Positions 36,192 through 46,390 of a stretch of DNA of 64,000 nucleotides are shown here, piece by piece. Numbering within the stretch: position 1 is the first letter of the stretch; every line of letters starts with the position of its first letter. The stretch covers positions 62,001-126,000 of the forward strand of contig NZ_FOTK01000005.1 in the NCBI RefSeq assembly GCF_900114535.1, written 5' to 3'. The position numbers and the translations under genes are program-made. Source of the DNA: Methylobacterium pseudosasicola (GTDB lineage: Bacteria; Pseudomonadota; Alphaproteobacteria; Rhizobiales; Beijerinckiaceae). Below the pieces are notes generated by a model, which saw nothing but the letters and a program-made list of their open reading frames with translations, searched no databases and was not told the origin of the DNA.

Positions 36192-36407
36192 TCAGGTCCC
36201 GGGCTTCGGGAAGGTGCGCTCGGCGGCATCTCCGGCCGCCGCCAGCAGGGCGCGGGCGAAGGCGCGGGCCTCCGACCGGTCCAGCACGATCGCCGCCGTG
36301 ACCGGGCTGCCGCCGAGATCGGCGAGGGCGAGTTCCAACCGAACCCCGTCCGGGACGGCGCTCGCCTGAAGGCTCCAGCCGCCTCCGCGATCCGTACTTT
36401 TGGCCAT
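36192..36407 (-). CDS. Small hypothetical protein
   Basis: 71 residues from ATG 36407 (MAKSTDRGGGWSLQASAVP), with a beta-rich core GVRLELALADLGG and a helical end. No family recognised. It is divergent from the Nramp-type gene with 84 bp between, which likely holds both promoters. Confidence 0.55.
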   Translation of the reverse strand: MAKSTDRGGGWSLQASAVPDGVRLELALADLGGSPVTAAIVLDRSEARAFARALLAAAGDAAERTFPKPGT

Positions 36408-36491
36408 CACGACTCCTTCCAACCTGCCAGACCTGAGAAAACGCCGCAGGTTCCCGCCGGAACGGCCCGCGCCCGCCACTGTTCCGATGCG

Positions 36492-37736
36492 GTGCCGCAC
36501 GCCGCTTCCCTGCCTCGCCTGTCCACCTTGCTCAAGACCGCGGGCCCCGGCATCGTGGTGATGCTCGCCGATACGGATGTCGGCAGCCTCATTACGGCGG
36601 CTCAGAGCGGCGCCCGCTGGGGCTACTCGCTGCTGCTGCTGCAGATCCTGCTCGTGCCGATCCTGTACATCGTCCAGGAGCTGACGGTCCGCCTAGGGAC
36701 GGCGACCGGCCGCGGCCATGGGGAGCTGATCCGCGCGCATTACGGGCCGGTCTGGGCCTGGATCTCGTATGCCGGCCTCGTGGTCGCCGGGATCGGGGCG
36801 ATCGTCACCGAGTTCTCCGGCATTGCCGGCATCGGCGACCTGTTCGCGGTGCCGCGTCTCGTCAGTCTCGGACTCCCCGCCGCCCTGCTTCTTGGGCTGG
36901 TGTTCACCGGGAGCTACCGGCGCGTCGAGGTGGTGGCGATCGCGGTCGGGCTGTTCGAGCTCGTCTTCATCGGGCTCGCCATCGCGGCCCGGCCGAACCC
37001 CGGCGACATCGTCGCCTCCTTTGCCCACATACCCCTCGGCGACAGCTCCTACCGGGTGCTGATCGCCGCCAATATCGGCGCGGTGATCATGCCGTGGATG
37101 ATCTTCTACCAGCAATCGGCGATCGTCGACAAAGGCCTCGGCTGGGACCATGCCCGGAATGCGCGGCTCGACACGTTCGTGGGGGCCGTGATCTCGCAAT
37201 GCGTGATGGGTGCGATCCTGATCGCGGCCGCCGCGACGATCGGTCAGGCCGGGCAGGGCAGCAAAAACGGCCTCGAGACGGTCGGAGACCTCGCGGGCGC
37301 CTTCACGCCGGCGCTCGGCCCCTGGCTCGGGCAGGTGGTGTTCGGGGTCGGCATCGTCGCCGCGGCCTTCGTGGCCCTCAACGTCGTCGCGCTGGCGCTC
37401 GCCTGGGGCTTCGGTGACGTCACCGGCCGACCGCATTCCCTCGAACAATCGCCCCGCGAGGCGCCGGCCTTCTATGGCACCTTCGCCCTGGTCGTCGTGG
37501 CGGGGGCGGTCACCGTGCAGCTGGTGACGAATCTCGTCGCGCTCAACATCGCCGTGGAGGTGATGAACGCGCTGCTGCTGCCGCTGGCGCTGGGCCTCCT
37601 GATCCTGCTCGCCACCCGGGCCCTGCCGGAGGAAAAGCGTGTGCGGGGCGCCTACAAATGGGTGGTCTACGGCGTGTCCGGCCTGACCGTGGCGTTCGCC
37701 ATGGTCGGCGTGCTCGACGGGGTCGGCCTGCTCTGA
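36492..37736 (+). CDS. Nramp-family divalent metal transporter
   Basis: 414 residues with about 11 membrane helices. GPGIVVMLADTDVGSLITAAQ marks TM1 and GAVIMPWMIFYQQSAIVDKG marks TM6, the two broken helices that bind metal in Nramp. The canonical DPGN of TM1 is replaced by ADTDVG and MPH of TM6 by MPW, so it belongs to a divergent clade; substrate (Mn, Fe, or Mg as in NRMT-type members) cannot be told. GTG start at 36492. Confidence 0.85.
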   Translation: MPHAASLPRLSTLLKTAGPGIVVMLADTDVGSLITAAQSGARWGYSLLLLQILLVPILYIVQELTVRLGTATGRGHGELIRAHYGPVWAWISYAGLVVAGIGAIVTEFSGIAGIGDLFAVPRLVSLGLPAALLLGLVFTGSYRRVEVVAIAVGLFELVFIGLAIAARPNPGDIVASFAHIPLGDSSYRVLIAANIGAVIMPWMIFYQQSAIVDKGLGWDHARNARLDTFVGAVISQCVMGAILIAAAATIGQAGQGSKNGLETVGDLAGAFTPALGPWLGQVVFGVGIVAAAFVALNVVALALAWGFGDVTGRPHSLEQSPREAPAFYGTFALVVVAGAVTVQLVTNLVALNIAVEVMNALLLPLALGLLILLATRALPEEKRVRGAYKWVVYGVSGLTVAFAMVGVLDGVGLL

Positions 37737-37802
37737 ACCGATTGACGCCGCCGCCTCGATGATGTCTCCCCCGGGCGACCTGACATCGGGGAGTCGCGAC
37801 AC

Positions 37803-38342
37803 ATGCAAGAGATCTGGTTCCGCACGGGCGAGGCCACGGTGCTGGCAGCCGACGGGCAATACACCGACGCGATGCCCGAGGTGCTGATCGGCTCGGTGCG
37901 CGGGCCGGTGGGTCAGGCCTTCGCGTCGATGATGGGGCAGGTCCAGGGCCACACCCGCATGTTCGTGGTGCGCGACCTCAACCAGCTGGTACGCCCGGCC
38001 ACGATGATGACCACCAAGGCGACGATCCACACGGCCGAGTATGTCGAGCTGCTCGGCGGAATCGTCCAGGCCGCCACCGGCGACGCGATCGTGGATTGCA
38101 TCATCGAGGGCGTGCTGCCCAAGGACGGGCTCGACGAGCTGTGCATGATCATCATGATCTGGCTCGACCCGCGCTGCGCCGAGGACGACAACCTCGACCG
38201 CAAGGACCTGTACCGGACCAATTACGAGGCGACGAAGCTCGCCATCGCCCGCGCCCTCAAGGGCGAGCCCACCGTGGACGAGCTGATCGCCAACCGGAAG
38301 ACCGTGAAGCACTACGCGCTCGAGGACGTGATCGAGTATTGA
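37803..38342 (+). CDS. fae-like: Formaldehyde-activating enzyme homologue
   Basis: Fae condenses formaldehyde with tetrahydromethanopterin in methylotrophs. The 179-residue product keeps the fold signature: PEVLIGSVRGPVGQAF, MMTTKATIHTAEYVELLGG, IIEGVLPKDGLDELCMIIM, NYEATKLAIARALKGEPTVD. In Fae the His of the segment AHIDLIIG is catalytic; the corresponding position here reads AMPEVLIG with Met in place of His. So it is likely a Fae2/Fae3-type paralogue with altered or no activity. It supports assignment of the host to methylotrophs. The next gene is convergent with no gap. Confidence 0.85.
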   Translation: MQEIWFRTGEATVLAADGQYTDAMPEVLIGSVRGPVGQAFASMMGQVQGHTRMFVVRDLNQLVRPATMMTTKATIHTAEYVELLGGIVQAATGDAIVDCIIEGVLPKDGLDELCMIIMIWLDPRCAEDDNLDRKDLYRTNYEATKLAIARALKGEPTVDELIANRKTVKHYALEDVIEY

Positions 38343-38963
38343 TCAGCGCCGCGCCCGCGCCAGCGTGGTGCGGGCGTAGACATCGCCCAGCCGGCAATCG
38401 AGCCCGGCCGAGGCGATGACGAGCCGGTCGTCTGGGTCGGTTAGCCGGCGATGGACCCAAGCGGATCCGGACCGCTCCGAGAGGGTGGCATCGAAGGCGC
38501 GCTGCTCGACGAGCAGCACCGCCTCGCAGGTCGGCAGGGCTTCGTAACCGCAGAGCTTGATCGCGATCTTTGGACTCTTCGTGCCGGCGGGCTTGCGTCG
38601 GTCGCTCGGGGACAGGATCTCGACCGCGAGAAAGCAGGCCGACACCACATTGCGGCCCGGCTCGACCTCGTCGGCGTCGATGACCGCGACGTCCGGGACA
38701 TAGACATGTCCTTCGAGCGTCGGCCTCAGATCGATAGCCGGGTTCTGCACGGAAATGCGGCCGAGGCGCAGGCGCTCGATTCCGTCGGTCAGCAAGCGGT
38801 CCAGGTTGCCGGCGATGATCTGGTGATCGATGTTCGGCTGGGCCCGCATGAGGAAGCGTCCCGCGACGAGTTCCCACTTTTCCTCGTCGGGCCGCGCGGC
38901 GACGAAATCCTGGAAGCTCTGGTGGAGATCGAGCGGTGCGAGTTCCGCTGCCGAGGCCGTCAT
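38343..38963 (-). CDS. Uma2 family (DUF820) nuclease-like protein
   Basis: 206 residues with KWELVAGRFLMR, VPDVAVID and LAVEILSPSDRRK, the three landmarks of the Uma2 PD-(D/E)XK-like family. Biological role of the family is unclear. Stop is directly adjacent to the fae-like stop (convergent). Confidence 0.85.
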   Translation of the reverse strand: MTASAAELAPLDLHQSFQDFVAARPDEEKWELVAGRFLMRAQPNIDHQIIAGNLDRLLTDGIERLRLGRISVQNPAIDLRPTLEGHVYVPDVAVIDADEVEPGRNVVSACFLAVEILSPSDRRKPAGTKSPKIAIKLCGYEALPTCEAVLLVEQRAFDATLSERSGSAWVHRRLTDPDDRLVIASAGLDCRLGDVYARTTLARARR

Positions 38964-39026
38964 GACGGACTCCGTCCGGGTGATGATGCCAAGATCGGAC
39001 CGGCCGACGCACCGGTCAAGCGACGC

Positions 39027-39509
39027 TCATTGCGGCGGGATGCGGCCCACCGAGCAGAGGGTGCGCATCGTGCTGCTGCCGGGGTCGGTGTAGCAGGAGG
39101 CCGACCAGCCGTTCTGTTGGATGAACGACTTGCGGCGCTCCGACAGGGCGGTCCGGTAGGCGTCGGCGATGATCGGCTCGACCCGCGCGGCCGGCTCGCC
39201 GACCAAGAGCTCGGAGGCGGCGGCGAGATCGCGGAAAAACGCCGCCGAGGGGCTCGGCTCGGCGGAGGTGGCCTGCACGATCGGCTCCGCCCGGCAGGTC
39301 ACGTCGAACCGGATCGGGCCGGCCAGGCGGATGTCGATGCTCGGCCCGGAGCGCTTGCCGACCTTGCCGCCGATCGCCCCGGCGATCTGGCGCGCGAGGT
39401 CGTCGCACGGCTCCGCCCGGGCGACACCCGGCAGGAGAAGCAGGCCCGCGAGGGCGAGGAAGAGCGGGCGGCGAACGGCGAAAATCGGCATGGCCAGCAC
39501 TCTACGCAT
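39027..39509 (-). CDS. Secreted hypothetical protein
   Basis: 160 residues from ATG 39509 (MRRVLAMPIFAVRRPLFLAL), with a signal peptide ending ARAEP. The mature part has three Cys and a C-terminal STMRTLCSVGRIPPQ. No family recognised. ATG 39491 is an alternative start. Likely periplasmic. Confidence 0.6.
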   Translation of the reverse strand: MRRVLAMPIFAVRRPLFLALAGLLLLPGVARAEPCDDLARQIAGAIGGKVGKRSGPSIDIRLAGPIRFDVTCRAEPIVQATSAEPSPSAAFFRDLAAASELLVGEPAARVEPIIADAYRTALSERRKSFIQQNGWSASCYTDPGSSTMRTLCSVGRIPPQ

Positions 39510-39573
39510 GGCGTTCAGCCTGTTCCAGAGCGCACGCCGCCGAAGTGGACGCCGCTCCGACACAAGCGAGACG

Positions 39574-40023
39574 TCAGAGCCGCATCTGGGCGAAGCTCTT
39601 GAGCAGGGCCGGTGCAATACGCATCCCCGCCGGCACCAGTTCGGCCGGGGGCGGCCGGCGGACGCAATCCTCGAGATAGGCCAGGGATTCTTCCAGCACC
39701 GCGCCGGTGAACGGCTTGGCGATCACCGCCGTGGCGCCCTCCAGGTCGTCCGAGAGGCTCCGGGCATTGGCGGTCATGAACGCGGCCGTGATGCCGCCGA
39801 TGGCGCGCACCGCATGGGCCACGTCCACACCCGAGGACTCGTCGCCGAGGCGCAGGTCGATCAGCACCAGCTCCGGCCGGGTCTCGTGGACCAGGGCGAT
39901 GGCCTCGGCCGCATTCATGGCGGTGCCCACGACCCGGTAGCCGGCCTCTTCCAGCATCATCTCGATCTGCATCAGGATCAGCGCCTCGTCCTCCACGACG
40001 AGGATCCGCATCGGCTCGCTCAT
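39574..40023 (-). CDS. Single-domain response regulator
   Basis: 149 residues: MRILVVEDEALILMQIEMML with the acidic pocket, Asp56 in LVLIDLRLGD as phosphate acceptor, and VIAKPFTG with the conserved Lys. No output domain. Its ATG overlaps the stop of the LOV histidine kinase by 4 bp, so it is the cognate partner of that kinase. Such receivers often feed general stress or motility pathways in alphaproteobacteria. Confidence 0.92.
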   Translation of the reverse strand: MSEPMRILVVEDEALILMQIEMMLEEAGYRVVGTAMNAAEAIALVHETRPELVLIDLRLGDESSGVDVAHAVRAIGGITAAFMTANARSLSDDLEGATAVIAKPFTGAVLEESLAYLEDCVRRPPPAELVPAGMRIAPALLKSFAQMRL

Positions 40024-41141
40024 GTGGCCTCCGGGGTGGCAGCCATCTCGCGGGGCAAGCGGACATTGACGATCGTGCCCGGGTCGTTCGCCTGCCAGGC
40101 GATGCTGGCACTGAGCTGGCGACAGAGCGTGCCGATCAGCCGCTTGCCGAAGGAGCGCTGCTCCATGACCTGAACGGGCATGCCGACGCCGTCATCGGCG
40201 ATCTTGATGGTGAAGTAGCGGTCGTCCGGGGCCACCGTCACGGAGAGGCGGCCGGCGCGGTCGTCCGGGAAGGCGTGCTTGAGCGCGTTGGTGATCAGCT
40301 CGTTCATCATCAGGGCCACGGGCGGGGCCTTGGCGACCGGGACCTCCACGGTCTCGAGGTCGAGATGCAGGCGGATGCGGTCGAGGCCCGAGCCGCGCAC
40401 CAGATCGGTGGCGAGGTCGCGGGCGAACTCGGCGACATCGAAGCGCTCGACATTGTTGGACTGGTAGAGCCGGCGGTGGACCGTGCCGAGGGCCTCGACG
40501 CGGGTCAGCATCGCCTCCATGGCGGTGCGCGCGGCCGGGTCAGTGATCGCCTTGGTCTGCATGGCGAGTAGGGCCGCGATCATCTGGAGGTTGTTCTTGA
40601 CCCGATGATCGACCTCGTGGACCAGCATGGTCTGGGTGGCCAGGGCCTCGGTCAAGTCCCGGGTCCGGCGGGCGACCTCGGCCTCGAAATGGTCCTTCTC
40701 CTGCTGGACCCGCAGATGCGCGTCCACCCGGTCGGAGACGTCGAGCTGCGAGGCGAAGAAGAACAGCACCTCGCCGGCCTCGTTGGCGACCGGGCTGAGA
40801 TACAGGGCGTTCCAGAACGACGAGCCGTCCTTGCGGTAGTTCAGCAGGTCGATGGCGATGTCCCGCTGCGCCTCCACGGCCTCGCGGATCAGCGCCACGG
40901 CGCCGCGATCGGTGTGCTCGCCCTGGAGGAAGCGGCAATTGCGGCCGAGCACGTCCGCGCGCTCGTAGCCGCTCATCCGCAGGAACGCGTCGTTGGCGAA
41001 GACGATCGGGTTGTCGGGCAGGCGCGGGTTGGTGATGATCATGGCCATCCGCGTGGCGCGGACAGCGGCGGCGAAAGGATCGCCCTTTCCCGGTGCGGTA
41101 TCCAGCCGGTCTGTCAGATGCCAAGCGTCGGGTTGTTCCAT
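40020..41141 (-). CDS. LOV-domain (blue-light) histidine kinase
   Basis: 373 residues from MEQPDAWHLTDRLD. The N-terminal PAS is a LOV domain: GRNCRFLQG has the flavin-adduct Cys at residue 69. A coiled linker follows, then HisKA_2/HWE-type phosphoacceptor LVHEVDHRVKNNLQ (His179) and HATPase_c with MNELITNALKHAFPD and IADDGVGMP. Predicted to autophosphorylate in response to blue light and pass phosphate to the receiver encoded directly after. No membrane segment, so cytoplasmic. An upstream start at 41183 adds 14 residues. Confidence 0.92.
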   Translation of the reverse strand: MEQPDAWHLTDRLDTAPGKGDPFAAAVRATRMAMIITNPRLPDNPIVFANDAFLRMSGYERADVLGRNCRFLQGEHTDRGAVALIREAVEAQRDIAIDLLNYRKDGSSFWNALYLSPVANEAGEVLFFFASQLDVSDRVDAHLRVQQEKDHFEAEVARRTRDLTEALATQTMLVHEVDHRVKNNLQMIAALLAMQTKAITDPAARTAMEAMLTRVEALGTVHRRLYQSNNVERFDVAEFARDLATDLVRGSGLDRIRLHLDLETVEVPVAKAPPVALMMNELITNALKHAFPDDRAGRLSVTVAPDDRYFTIKIADDGVGMPVQVMEQRSFGKRLIGTLCRQLSASIAWQANDPGTIVNVRLPREMAATPEAT

Positions 41142-41545
41142 CGAACCTGCTCTTCCGTGCCCGGCGTTCGTCACCTCCGGCAATCGGCTCAGGCCTGCGG
41201 GCTCGCAGACCGGGACCTAAACGGCCGATTCCTGCGAAGGGTTCAGGGGCGGTGCATTTTGGCGCGTTAATCCGGCAGACAGGATGACGCACCCGGACAC
41301 GCGCCATCGTCCCCACCCGCCGATGGCGCCGGGGCATGGCCCAAGAAGACCCAGCACGAGGGACGCGGGACCCCGTGGGGACCCGAATGTCGGCCAAGGA
41401 CGCATGCACCGCCCCATCCCCGAGGCCGCCGGGGCCCCCAAGAGCGCCACCGGATCGCTCCCGGAGCATCGGAGGAGGCCAATGAGCTCGAAGCAGGAAC
41501 CCTATCGAGGGAGGACGTGCAGATTGGCTGTCATGAAGGGAGAGG
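41142..41545. other. Intergenic region upstream of the LOV kinase
   Basis: Frames here are Pro/Arg-rich and unconvincing. It should hold the kinase promoter. No gene supported. Confidence 0.4.
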
Positions 41546-42031
41546 TCACGTCTTGTCCGGCTCGGTCGCGGGACCGGCAACGGCTCCCACACCGTTGCCT
41601 AGATTAGCGCCCCTGTGAGGCGGCACTCCACTCGGCAAGACGGGAGCGGTTGATGGCTCGTCCTGTTCCTTTGCGAGGCCGGCTTTCACCTCTTGGATGA
41701 GGTCTGCAAAGACGTATGGCTTGCTGAGCAGGCGTGTGCCCGGCGGCAACGCGCGCTGCAGATCCGCTCCGGCCCCCGAGGTGACGAGAATGCCGACATC
41801 GGGCCAACGGTGGTGAACGAGGTGTGCGAGGGCAACACCATCCCCCACGATGCCCCGCCCCGTGATCAGCATGCGCACGGTCACCGACCCTTGAAGCACC
41901 GCCAGTGCCTCAGTGGCCGTGCTGACCTCTATGGTCTGAAAACCAACATCCGCCAGCATGTCGGCTGTGACCATACGGACGAGTTCGTCGGCCTCCGCGA
42001 TGAGGACGGCTAAAAGCCTGCTGTCAGACAC
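41546..42031 (-). CDS. Receiver-like protein lacking the phosphate-accepting Asp
   Basis: 161 residues if started at GTG 42031 (VSDSRLLAVLIAEADELVRM). The receiver fold is clear: AEADELVRMVTADMLADVGF, LVHHRWPDVGILVTSG and RLLSKPYVFADLIQEV. The usual TD phosphoacceptor position reads TGRGIVGDG, with Gly for Asp, so classical phosphorylation is unlikely. A longer start at 42226 adds a low-quality stretch. Possibly a pseudo-receiver that works by protein contact. Confidence 0.7.
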   Translation of the reverse strand: MSDSRLLAVLIAEADELVRMVTADMLADVGFQTIEVSTATEALAVLQGSVTVRMLITGRGIVGDGVALAHLVHHRWPDVGILVTSGAGADLQRALPPGTRLLSKPYVFADLIQEVKAGLAKEQDEPSTAPVLPSGVPPHRGANLGNGVGAVAGPATEPDKT

Positions 42032-42226
42032 AGACGGGCTCCACGCGTTCAGGGCGGGAGCGCTCGCTGCGCTCAGATTCCGCCGACCGGGACCGAAGCC
42101 GGTGATGGCCCCTTCCACGCCACATGGTGGTCGGACGCGACAACCCGGGTTTGCGGCAGCCCGCCACCGACAGCGTGTGCCCGGTCCCCCGCATGGTGTG
42201 GTCGCAAGGGAGGCGGTCGTCGGCAA

Positions 42227-42490
42227 TCACACATCGATACCCTGGTGACCGTCAGCCGTCTCTGAACGCAAAATCTTGCTGACGAAAGCGAACACCGCCT
42301 CTCGGCTCGCAGGGCTTCGGATCGCGAGCCACATTTGGATCAGTTGCGTGGTGTCCTTCCCCGTGTCCGCACGAGCCTCCTCAAGGAAGCGGTCGGGTGT
42401 GCAGCCAAGCGCTTGCGCTAACCGTGCGAGCGTCGCGACATGGGGGGTATCATGTTCCGTGGCGAGGCCAGTGGGCGTCGGCATGTCCAT
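42227..42490 (-). CDS. Short helix-turn-helix-like protein
   Basis: 87 residues from ATG 42490 (MDMPTPTGLATEHDTPHVAT). LARLAQALGCTPDRFLEEA matches the second half of an Xre/Cro-type helix-turn-helix, but the first helices are not visible, so it may be truncated. A longer frame starts at 42598. Confidence 0.45.
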   Translation of the reverse strand: MDMPTPTGLATEHDTPHVATLARLAQALGCTPDRFLEEARADTGKDTTQLIQMWLAIRSPASREAVFAFVSKILRSETADGHQGIDV

Positions 42491-43099
42491 CGAGAGACCG
42501 AAGTTATAGGATGACTGTCTGTCTAATATCGCACTTTTACACTGTATTCGAAGCCGCGCAACAGTAATAATTTTACATTTAATGCGATAAATTCGCATAA
42601 CGTAGATGATTTACATCGCTTGTATTTCATTTCTAGAGCGAGCGACATGGATAAAAAATCCGATGCGGCTGTTATTGTCGATTTGTTTCGAGCCACGCAC
42701 GCTTCATCGATAGAAAATATACAAGGACTATAAAGACTCTAAGCCAAATATATCTATTCATCCCACGGTTATATAATATAGTTCGCATTATCATTTCTGA
42801 TTAGCGAGCATTTTGGCAAAAATATCAAATATATCTCACATGGATATTGCGAAAAATAGGCCCGTGAAATTTTCAAAGACGGAACGCCCGTTCCGGGACG
42901 AAAGGTCAAGGCCCGGTTGCCGCCTCCAGCCAATCTTGGACGGCGGCTGGCAAATCACTGCTTTCAGCAAGCGCTGGCGGCATCGCGCACGAACGGCATG
43001 GTGCGTCGACAGGGGACGATACCAAGCGCCGGATTCCACCCTGTCAGCTGTGTGAGGGCGCGCGCATGAGCATGAATGGCGTGCCCCTCACGCAACCCC
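42491..43099. other. AT-rich gene-free island
   Basis: From about 42520 to 42880 the DNA is strikingly AT-rich against the GC-rich background. The only open frame of note is 28 codons from ATG 42647 (MDKKSDAAVIVDLFRATHA) without a good ribosome site. It could be a foreign remnant or a strong promoter region. Confidence 0.5.
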
Positions 43100-46000
43100 T
43101 CAGTGAAAATCCCGGCTCGGATACATCCGTCGGTCCGGGGGCGCGCCGAAATCCGTGGTCTCGGGAGGCAGCCGCATCCCAGCGGCACGCAGGTCGCGCA
43201 GGGACTCCGTGAGATCGCGAAAGCCCTCGGCAACCAGGTGGACGACGCCGCTCGCCCGCTGCACCCGGCCGCGCACGGCGAGGAACCGGGCCTGCATGGC
43301 GGCCCGGCGGTTGGCCTCGAACACCGCCTTCCAGATGATCACGTTGGCGATGCCGGTCTCGTCCTCCAGGGTCAGGAACACCACGCCCTTGGCGGTGCCC
43401 GGCCGCTGGCGGATCAGCACCAGGCCCGCCACCGTGACCCGGGCGCCCTGGGGCAGGGCCGGATCGCAATGGGCCCGGGCCGGGATCGCGCCGATCCGGG
43501 CGAGGCGGCCCCGGAAGAACGCGACCGGGTGCCCCTGGAGCGACAGGCCGGTGGCGGCGTAATCCTCGGCCACCGCTTCGGACAGGGGCAGGGCCGGCAA
43601 ATCCACCTGCGGCTCGTGGCGGAACAGGCCGTCATCGGCGTGCCAGGCGAAGAGCGGCAGCGGCGCGTCGAGCAGGTGGCCGCGGCGCTCGGCTGCGTCC
43701 ACCTTGGCGGCCTTGCGGGAGGAGGTGCCCTCGAGCGTGCGCACCATCCACAGGGCAGCACGCCGGTCGAGGCCGAGCGACCGGAAGGCGTCGGCCTCGG
43801 CCAGGCGCTCCAGGGCATTGCGGGGCAGCGCCAGCGCCGCCTGCAGCCCCTCGATGCTGGCATAGCCGTTGGCGCGCAGCCGGACGAGCCGGTGCATCGC
43901 CGCTTCGGGCAGGCCGCTCACCTGCCGCAGGCCGAGGCGGACCGCGTGCAGCCTGGGGTCTCCGGCCGGCTCCAGGGTGCAATCCCAGGCGCTGGCATTG
44001 ACGCAGACGCCCCGCACCTCGACCCCGTGGGCGCGGGCGTCGCGCACCAGCTGGGCCGGCTGATAGAAGCCCATCGGCTGGGCGTTGAGGATCGCGGCCA
44101 GGAACACGTCCGGGTGGCGGCACTTTATCCAGGCCGAGGCGTAGACCAGGAGCGCGAAGCTCGCCGCGTGGCTCTCCGGAAAGCCGTAGGTGGAGAAGCC
44201 CTTGATCTGCGCGAAGCAGCGCTCTGCGAAATCCGCCGGGTAGCCGCGTCGGGTCATGCCGCCCACGAATTTTTGCTCGAAACCGCCGATCGAGCCGACA
44301 TGCCGGAAGGTGGCCATCGCCCGGCGCAGCCCGTCGGCCTCGGCCGGAGTGAAGCCCGCCGCCGTGATGGCGATCTGCATCGCGTGTTCCTGGAACAGCG
44401 GCACGCCATAGGTCTTGTGCAGCACCGTGTGCAGCTCGTCCGCCGGCCCGTGATCCGGATGCGGTGCCGGATAGACCACCGGGTCGATCCCCGAGCGCCG
44501 CCGCAGGTAGGGATGGACCATGTCGCCCTGGATCGGGCCGGGGCGCACGATCGCCACCTGCACGACGAGGTCGTAGAACGCCTTCGGCTTGAGGCGCGGC
44601 AGCATCGACATCTGCGCCCGGCTCTCGACCTGGAACACGCCCACCGAATCGGCCTTTGCCAGCATCGCGTAGGTGTCGGGATCCTCCGGGGGCAGGTCGG
44701 CCAGGGTCTCGTAGAAGACGCCGTGGTCCCGTTCCAGAAAATCGAGGCCGCGCTTGAGGCAGGTCAGCATGCCGAGCGCCAGCACGTCGACCTTCATCAG
44801 GCCGATCGCGTCGATGTCGTCCTTGTCCCACTCGATGAAGGTGCGGTCCGCCATGGCGCCGTTGCCCACCGGCACGGTCTCGTCGAGGCGCCCGCGGGTC
44901 AGGATGAAGCCGCCGACATGCTGCGACAGGTGGCGGGGGAAGCCGATCAGCTGGTGCGCGAGATCGAGGGCCTGCCGGAGCATCGGGTTGTCGGGGTCGA
45001 GGCCGGCCTCGCGCACGTGCTTGTCCGGCACGTCCTTGCCCCAGGAGCCCCAGACCGTGTCGGCGATCGCCGCGGTCACGTCCTCGGTGAGCCCCAAGAC
45101 CTTGCCGACCTCGCGGATCGCCATGCGCGGGCGGTAATGGATCACTGTGGCGCAGAGGGCGGCCCGGTCCCGGCCGTAGCGGTCGTAGAGGTGCTGGATC
45201 ACCTCCTCGCGGCGCTCGTGCTCAAAATCGACGTCGATGTCGGGGGGCTCCCCCCGGTTCTCGGAGATGAACCGGGCGAACAGCAGCCGGTGCTTGGACG
45301 GGTCCACCGCGGTGATACCGAGGCAGAAGCACACGGCGGAATTGGCCGCCGAGCCGCGGCCCTGGCACAGGATCCCCTTGCTCCGGGCGAACTCGACCAC
45401 GTCGAACAGGGTCAGGAAGTAGCGGGCGTATTCCATCTTCGCGATGAGCCGCAGCTCCTCATGGAGCGTCGCCTCGACTGCGGCCGGGATGGTGCCGGCA
45501 TAGCGCCAGAGCGCCCGCTCCCAGGTCTTCTCCTCCAGATATTCCTGCGGCGTGCGCCCCGGCGGCACCGGCTCGTCGGGATATTCGTAGTGCAGTTGCG
45601 ACAGGCAGAAGCTGCAGCTCTGCGCGATCTCGACCGTGCGGGCCAGCGCCTCCGGGTGGTCGGCGAACAGCCGGGCTATCTCGGAGGCCGGCTTCAGGTG
45701 GCGCTCGGCGTTAGCCTCCAGGCGGTAGCCGGCTTCCCCGATCCGGCAGCGCTCGCGAATGCAGGTCACCACGTCCTGGAGCGGGCGCCGTTCGGGATGG
45801 TGGTAGAGCGCGTCCGAGACCGCGACCATGGGCGCTCCGTAGGTCTCGCCCAGCTCGGCCAGGAGGCCGAGGCGTCGGCGCTCGTCGCCGCGCCGCGCGT
45901 GGCTCGCCCCGAGCCAGGTCCGGCCCGGGGCGGCCGCGGCCAGGGCTTCGAGCCGGCCCAGAAAACCGTCCGGGGGGCGCAGGCGCCGGCCCGGCGGCAT

Positions 46001-46390
46001 CGCGATGAACATCTGGCCCTCGGCGGCTTCCAGCATCTCGGCAAAGGTGAAGCGGCATTCGCCCTTGCGGCTGCGCCGGTTGCCCCGGGTGAGCAGCAGG
46101 CAGAGGCGGCCCCAGGCCTGCCGGTCCACGGGATAGGTCACGGCCTCGAACCCGTCCTCGGTGACGAGGCGCACGCCCGGCAGGACGTGGATCTTCAACC
46201 CCTCCGCCTCCAGGGCCCGCGCCGCCGCATGCGCCCGCACCACCCCGGCCACGGTGTTGCGGTCGGCGATCCCGAGTGCCTTGAGCCCGTAGGCCGCCCC
46301 CTGCACGACGTATTCCTGCGGGTGCGAGGCGCCGCGTAAAAACGAAAAATTCGTGGTGAGGGCGAGTTCGGCATAAGCGGGATCGCTCAC
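43100..46390 (-). CDS. dnaE2: Error-prone DNA polymerase III alpha subunit (DnaE2/ImuC)
   Basis: 1096 residues from GTG 46390, which overlaps the imuB stop as GTGA. The PHP domain starts [19 protein letters not shown]; the palm motif [15 protein letters not shown] carries catalytic acids; a C-terminal OB fold follows ([19 protein letters not shown]). DnaE2 copies damaged DNA with ImuA and ImuB and causes induced mutation. The operon is SOS-regulated by a box before imuA. A frame on the other strand is a shadow of this gene. Confidence 0.95.
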   Translation of the reverse strand: MSDPAYAELALTTNFSFLRGASHPQEYVVQGAAYGLKALGIADRNTVAGVVRAHAAARALEAEGLKIHVLPGVRLVTEDGFEAVTYPVDRQAWGRLCLLLTRGNRRSRKGECRFTFAEMLEAAEGQMFIAMPPGRRLRPPDGFLGRLEALAAAAPGRTWLGASHARRGDERRRLGLLAELGETYGAPMVAVSDALYHHPERRPLQDVVTCIRERCRIGEAGYRLEANAERHLKPASEIARLFADHPEALARTVEIAQSCSFCLSQLHYEYPDEPVPPGRTPQEYLEEKTWERALWRYAGTIPAAVEATLHEELRLIAKMEYARYFLTLFDVVEFARSKGILCQGRGSAANSAVCFCLGITAVDPSKHRLLFARFISENRGEPPDIDVDFEHERREEVIQHLYDRYGRDRAALCATVIHYRPRMAIREVGKVLGLTEDVTAAIADTVWGSWGKDVPDKHVREAGLDPDNPMLRQALDLAHQLIGFPRHLSQHVGGFILTRGRLDETVPVGNGAMADRTFIEWDKDDIDAIGLMKVDVLALGMLTCLKRGLDFLERDHGVFYETLADLPPEDPDTYAMLAKADSVGVFQVESRAQMSMLPRLKPKAFYDLVVQVAIVRPGPIQGDMVHPYLRRRSGIDPVVYPAPHPDHGPADELHTVLHKTYGVPLFQEHAMQIAITAAGFTPAEADGLRRAMATFRHVGSIGGFEQKFVGGMTRRGYPADFAERCFAQIKGFSTYGFPESHAASFALLVYASAWIKCRHPDVFLAAILNAQPMGFYQPAQLVRDARAHGVEVRGVCVNASAWDCTLEPAGDPRLHAVRLGLRQVSGLPEAAMHRLVRLRANGYASIEGLQAALALPRNALERLAEADAFRSLGLDRRAALWMVRTLEGTSSRKAAKVDAAERRGHLLDAPLPLFAWHADDGLFRHEPQVDLPALPLSEAVAEDYAATGLSLQGHPVAFFRGRLARIGAIPARAHCDPALPQGARVTVAGLVLIRQRPGTAKGVVFLTLEDETGIANVIIWKAVFEANRRAAMQARFLAVRGRVQRASGVVHLVAEGFRDLTESLRDLRAAGMRLPPETTDFGAPPDRRMYPSRDFH

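Noticed and set aside
36693..38312. 539-residue open frame on the minus strand
   Set aside because: Shadow of the Nramp-type and fae-like genes, His/Asp/Gln-rich without motifs.
43076..46339. 1087-residue open frame on the plus strand
   Set aside because: It mirrors dnaE2, is His/Arg/Gly-rich and shows no domain; a shadow of high-GC coding sequence.
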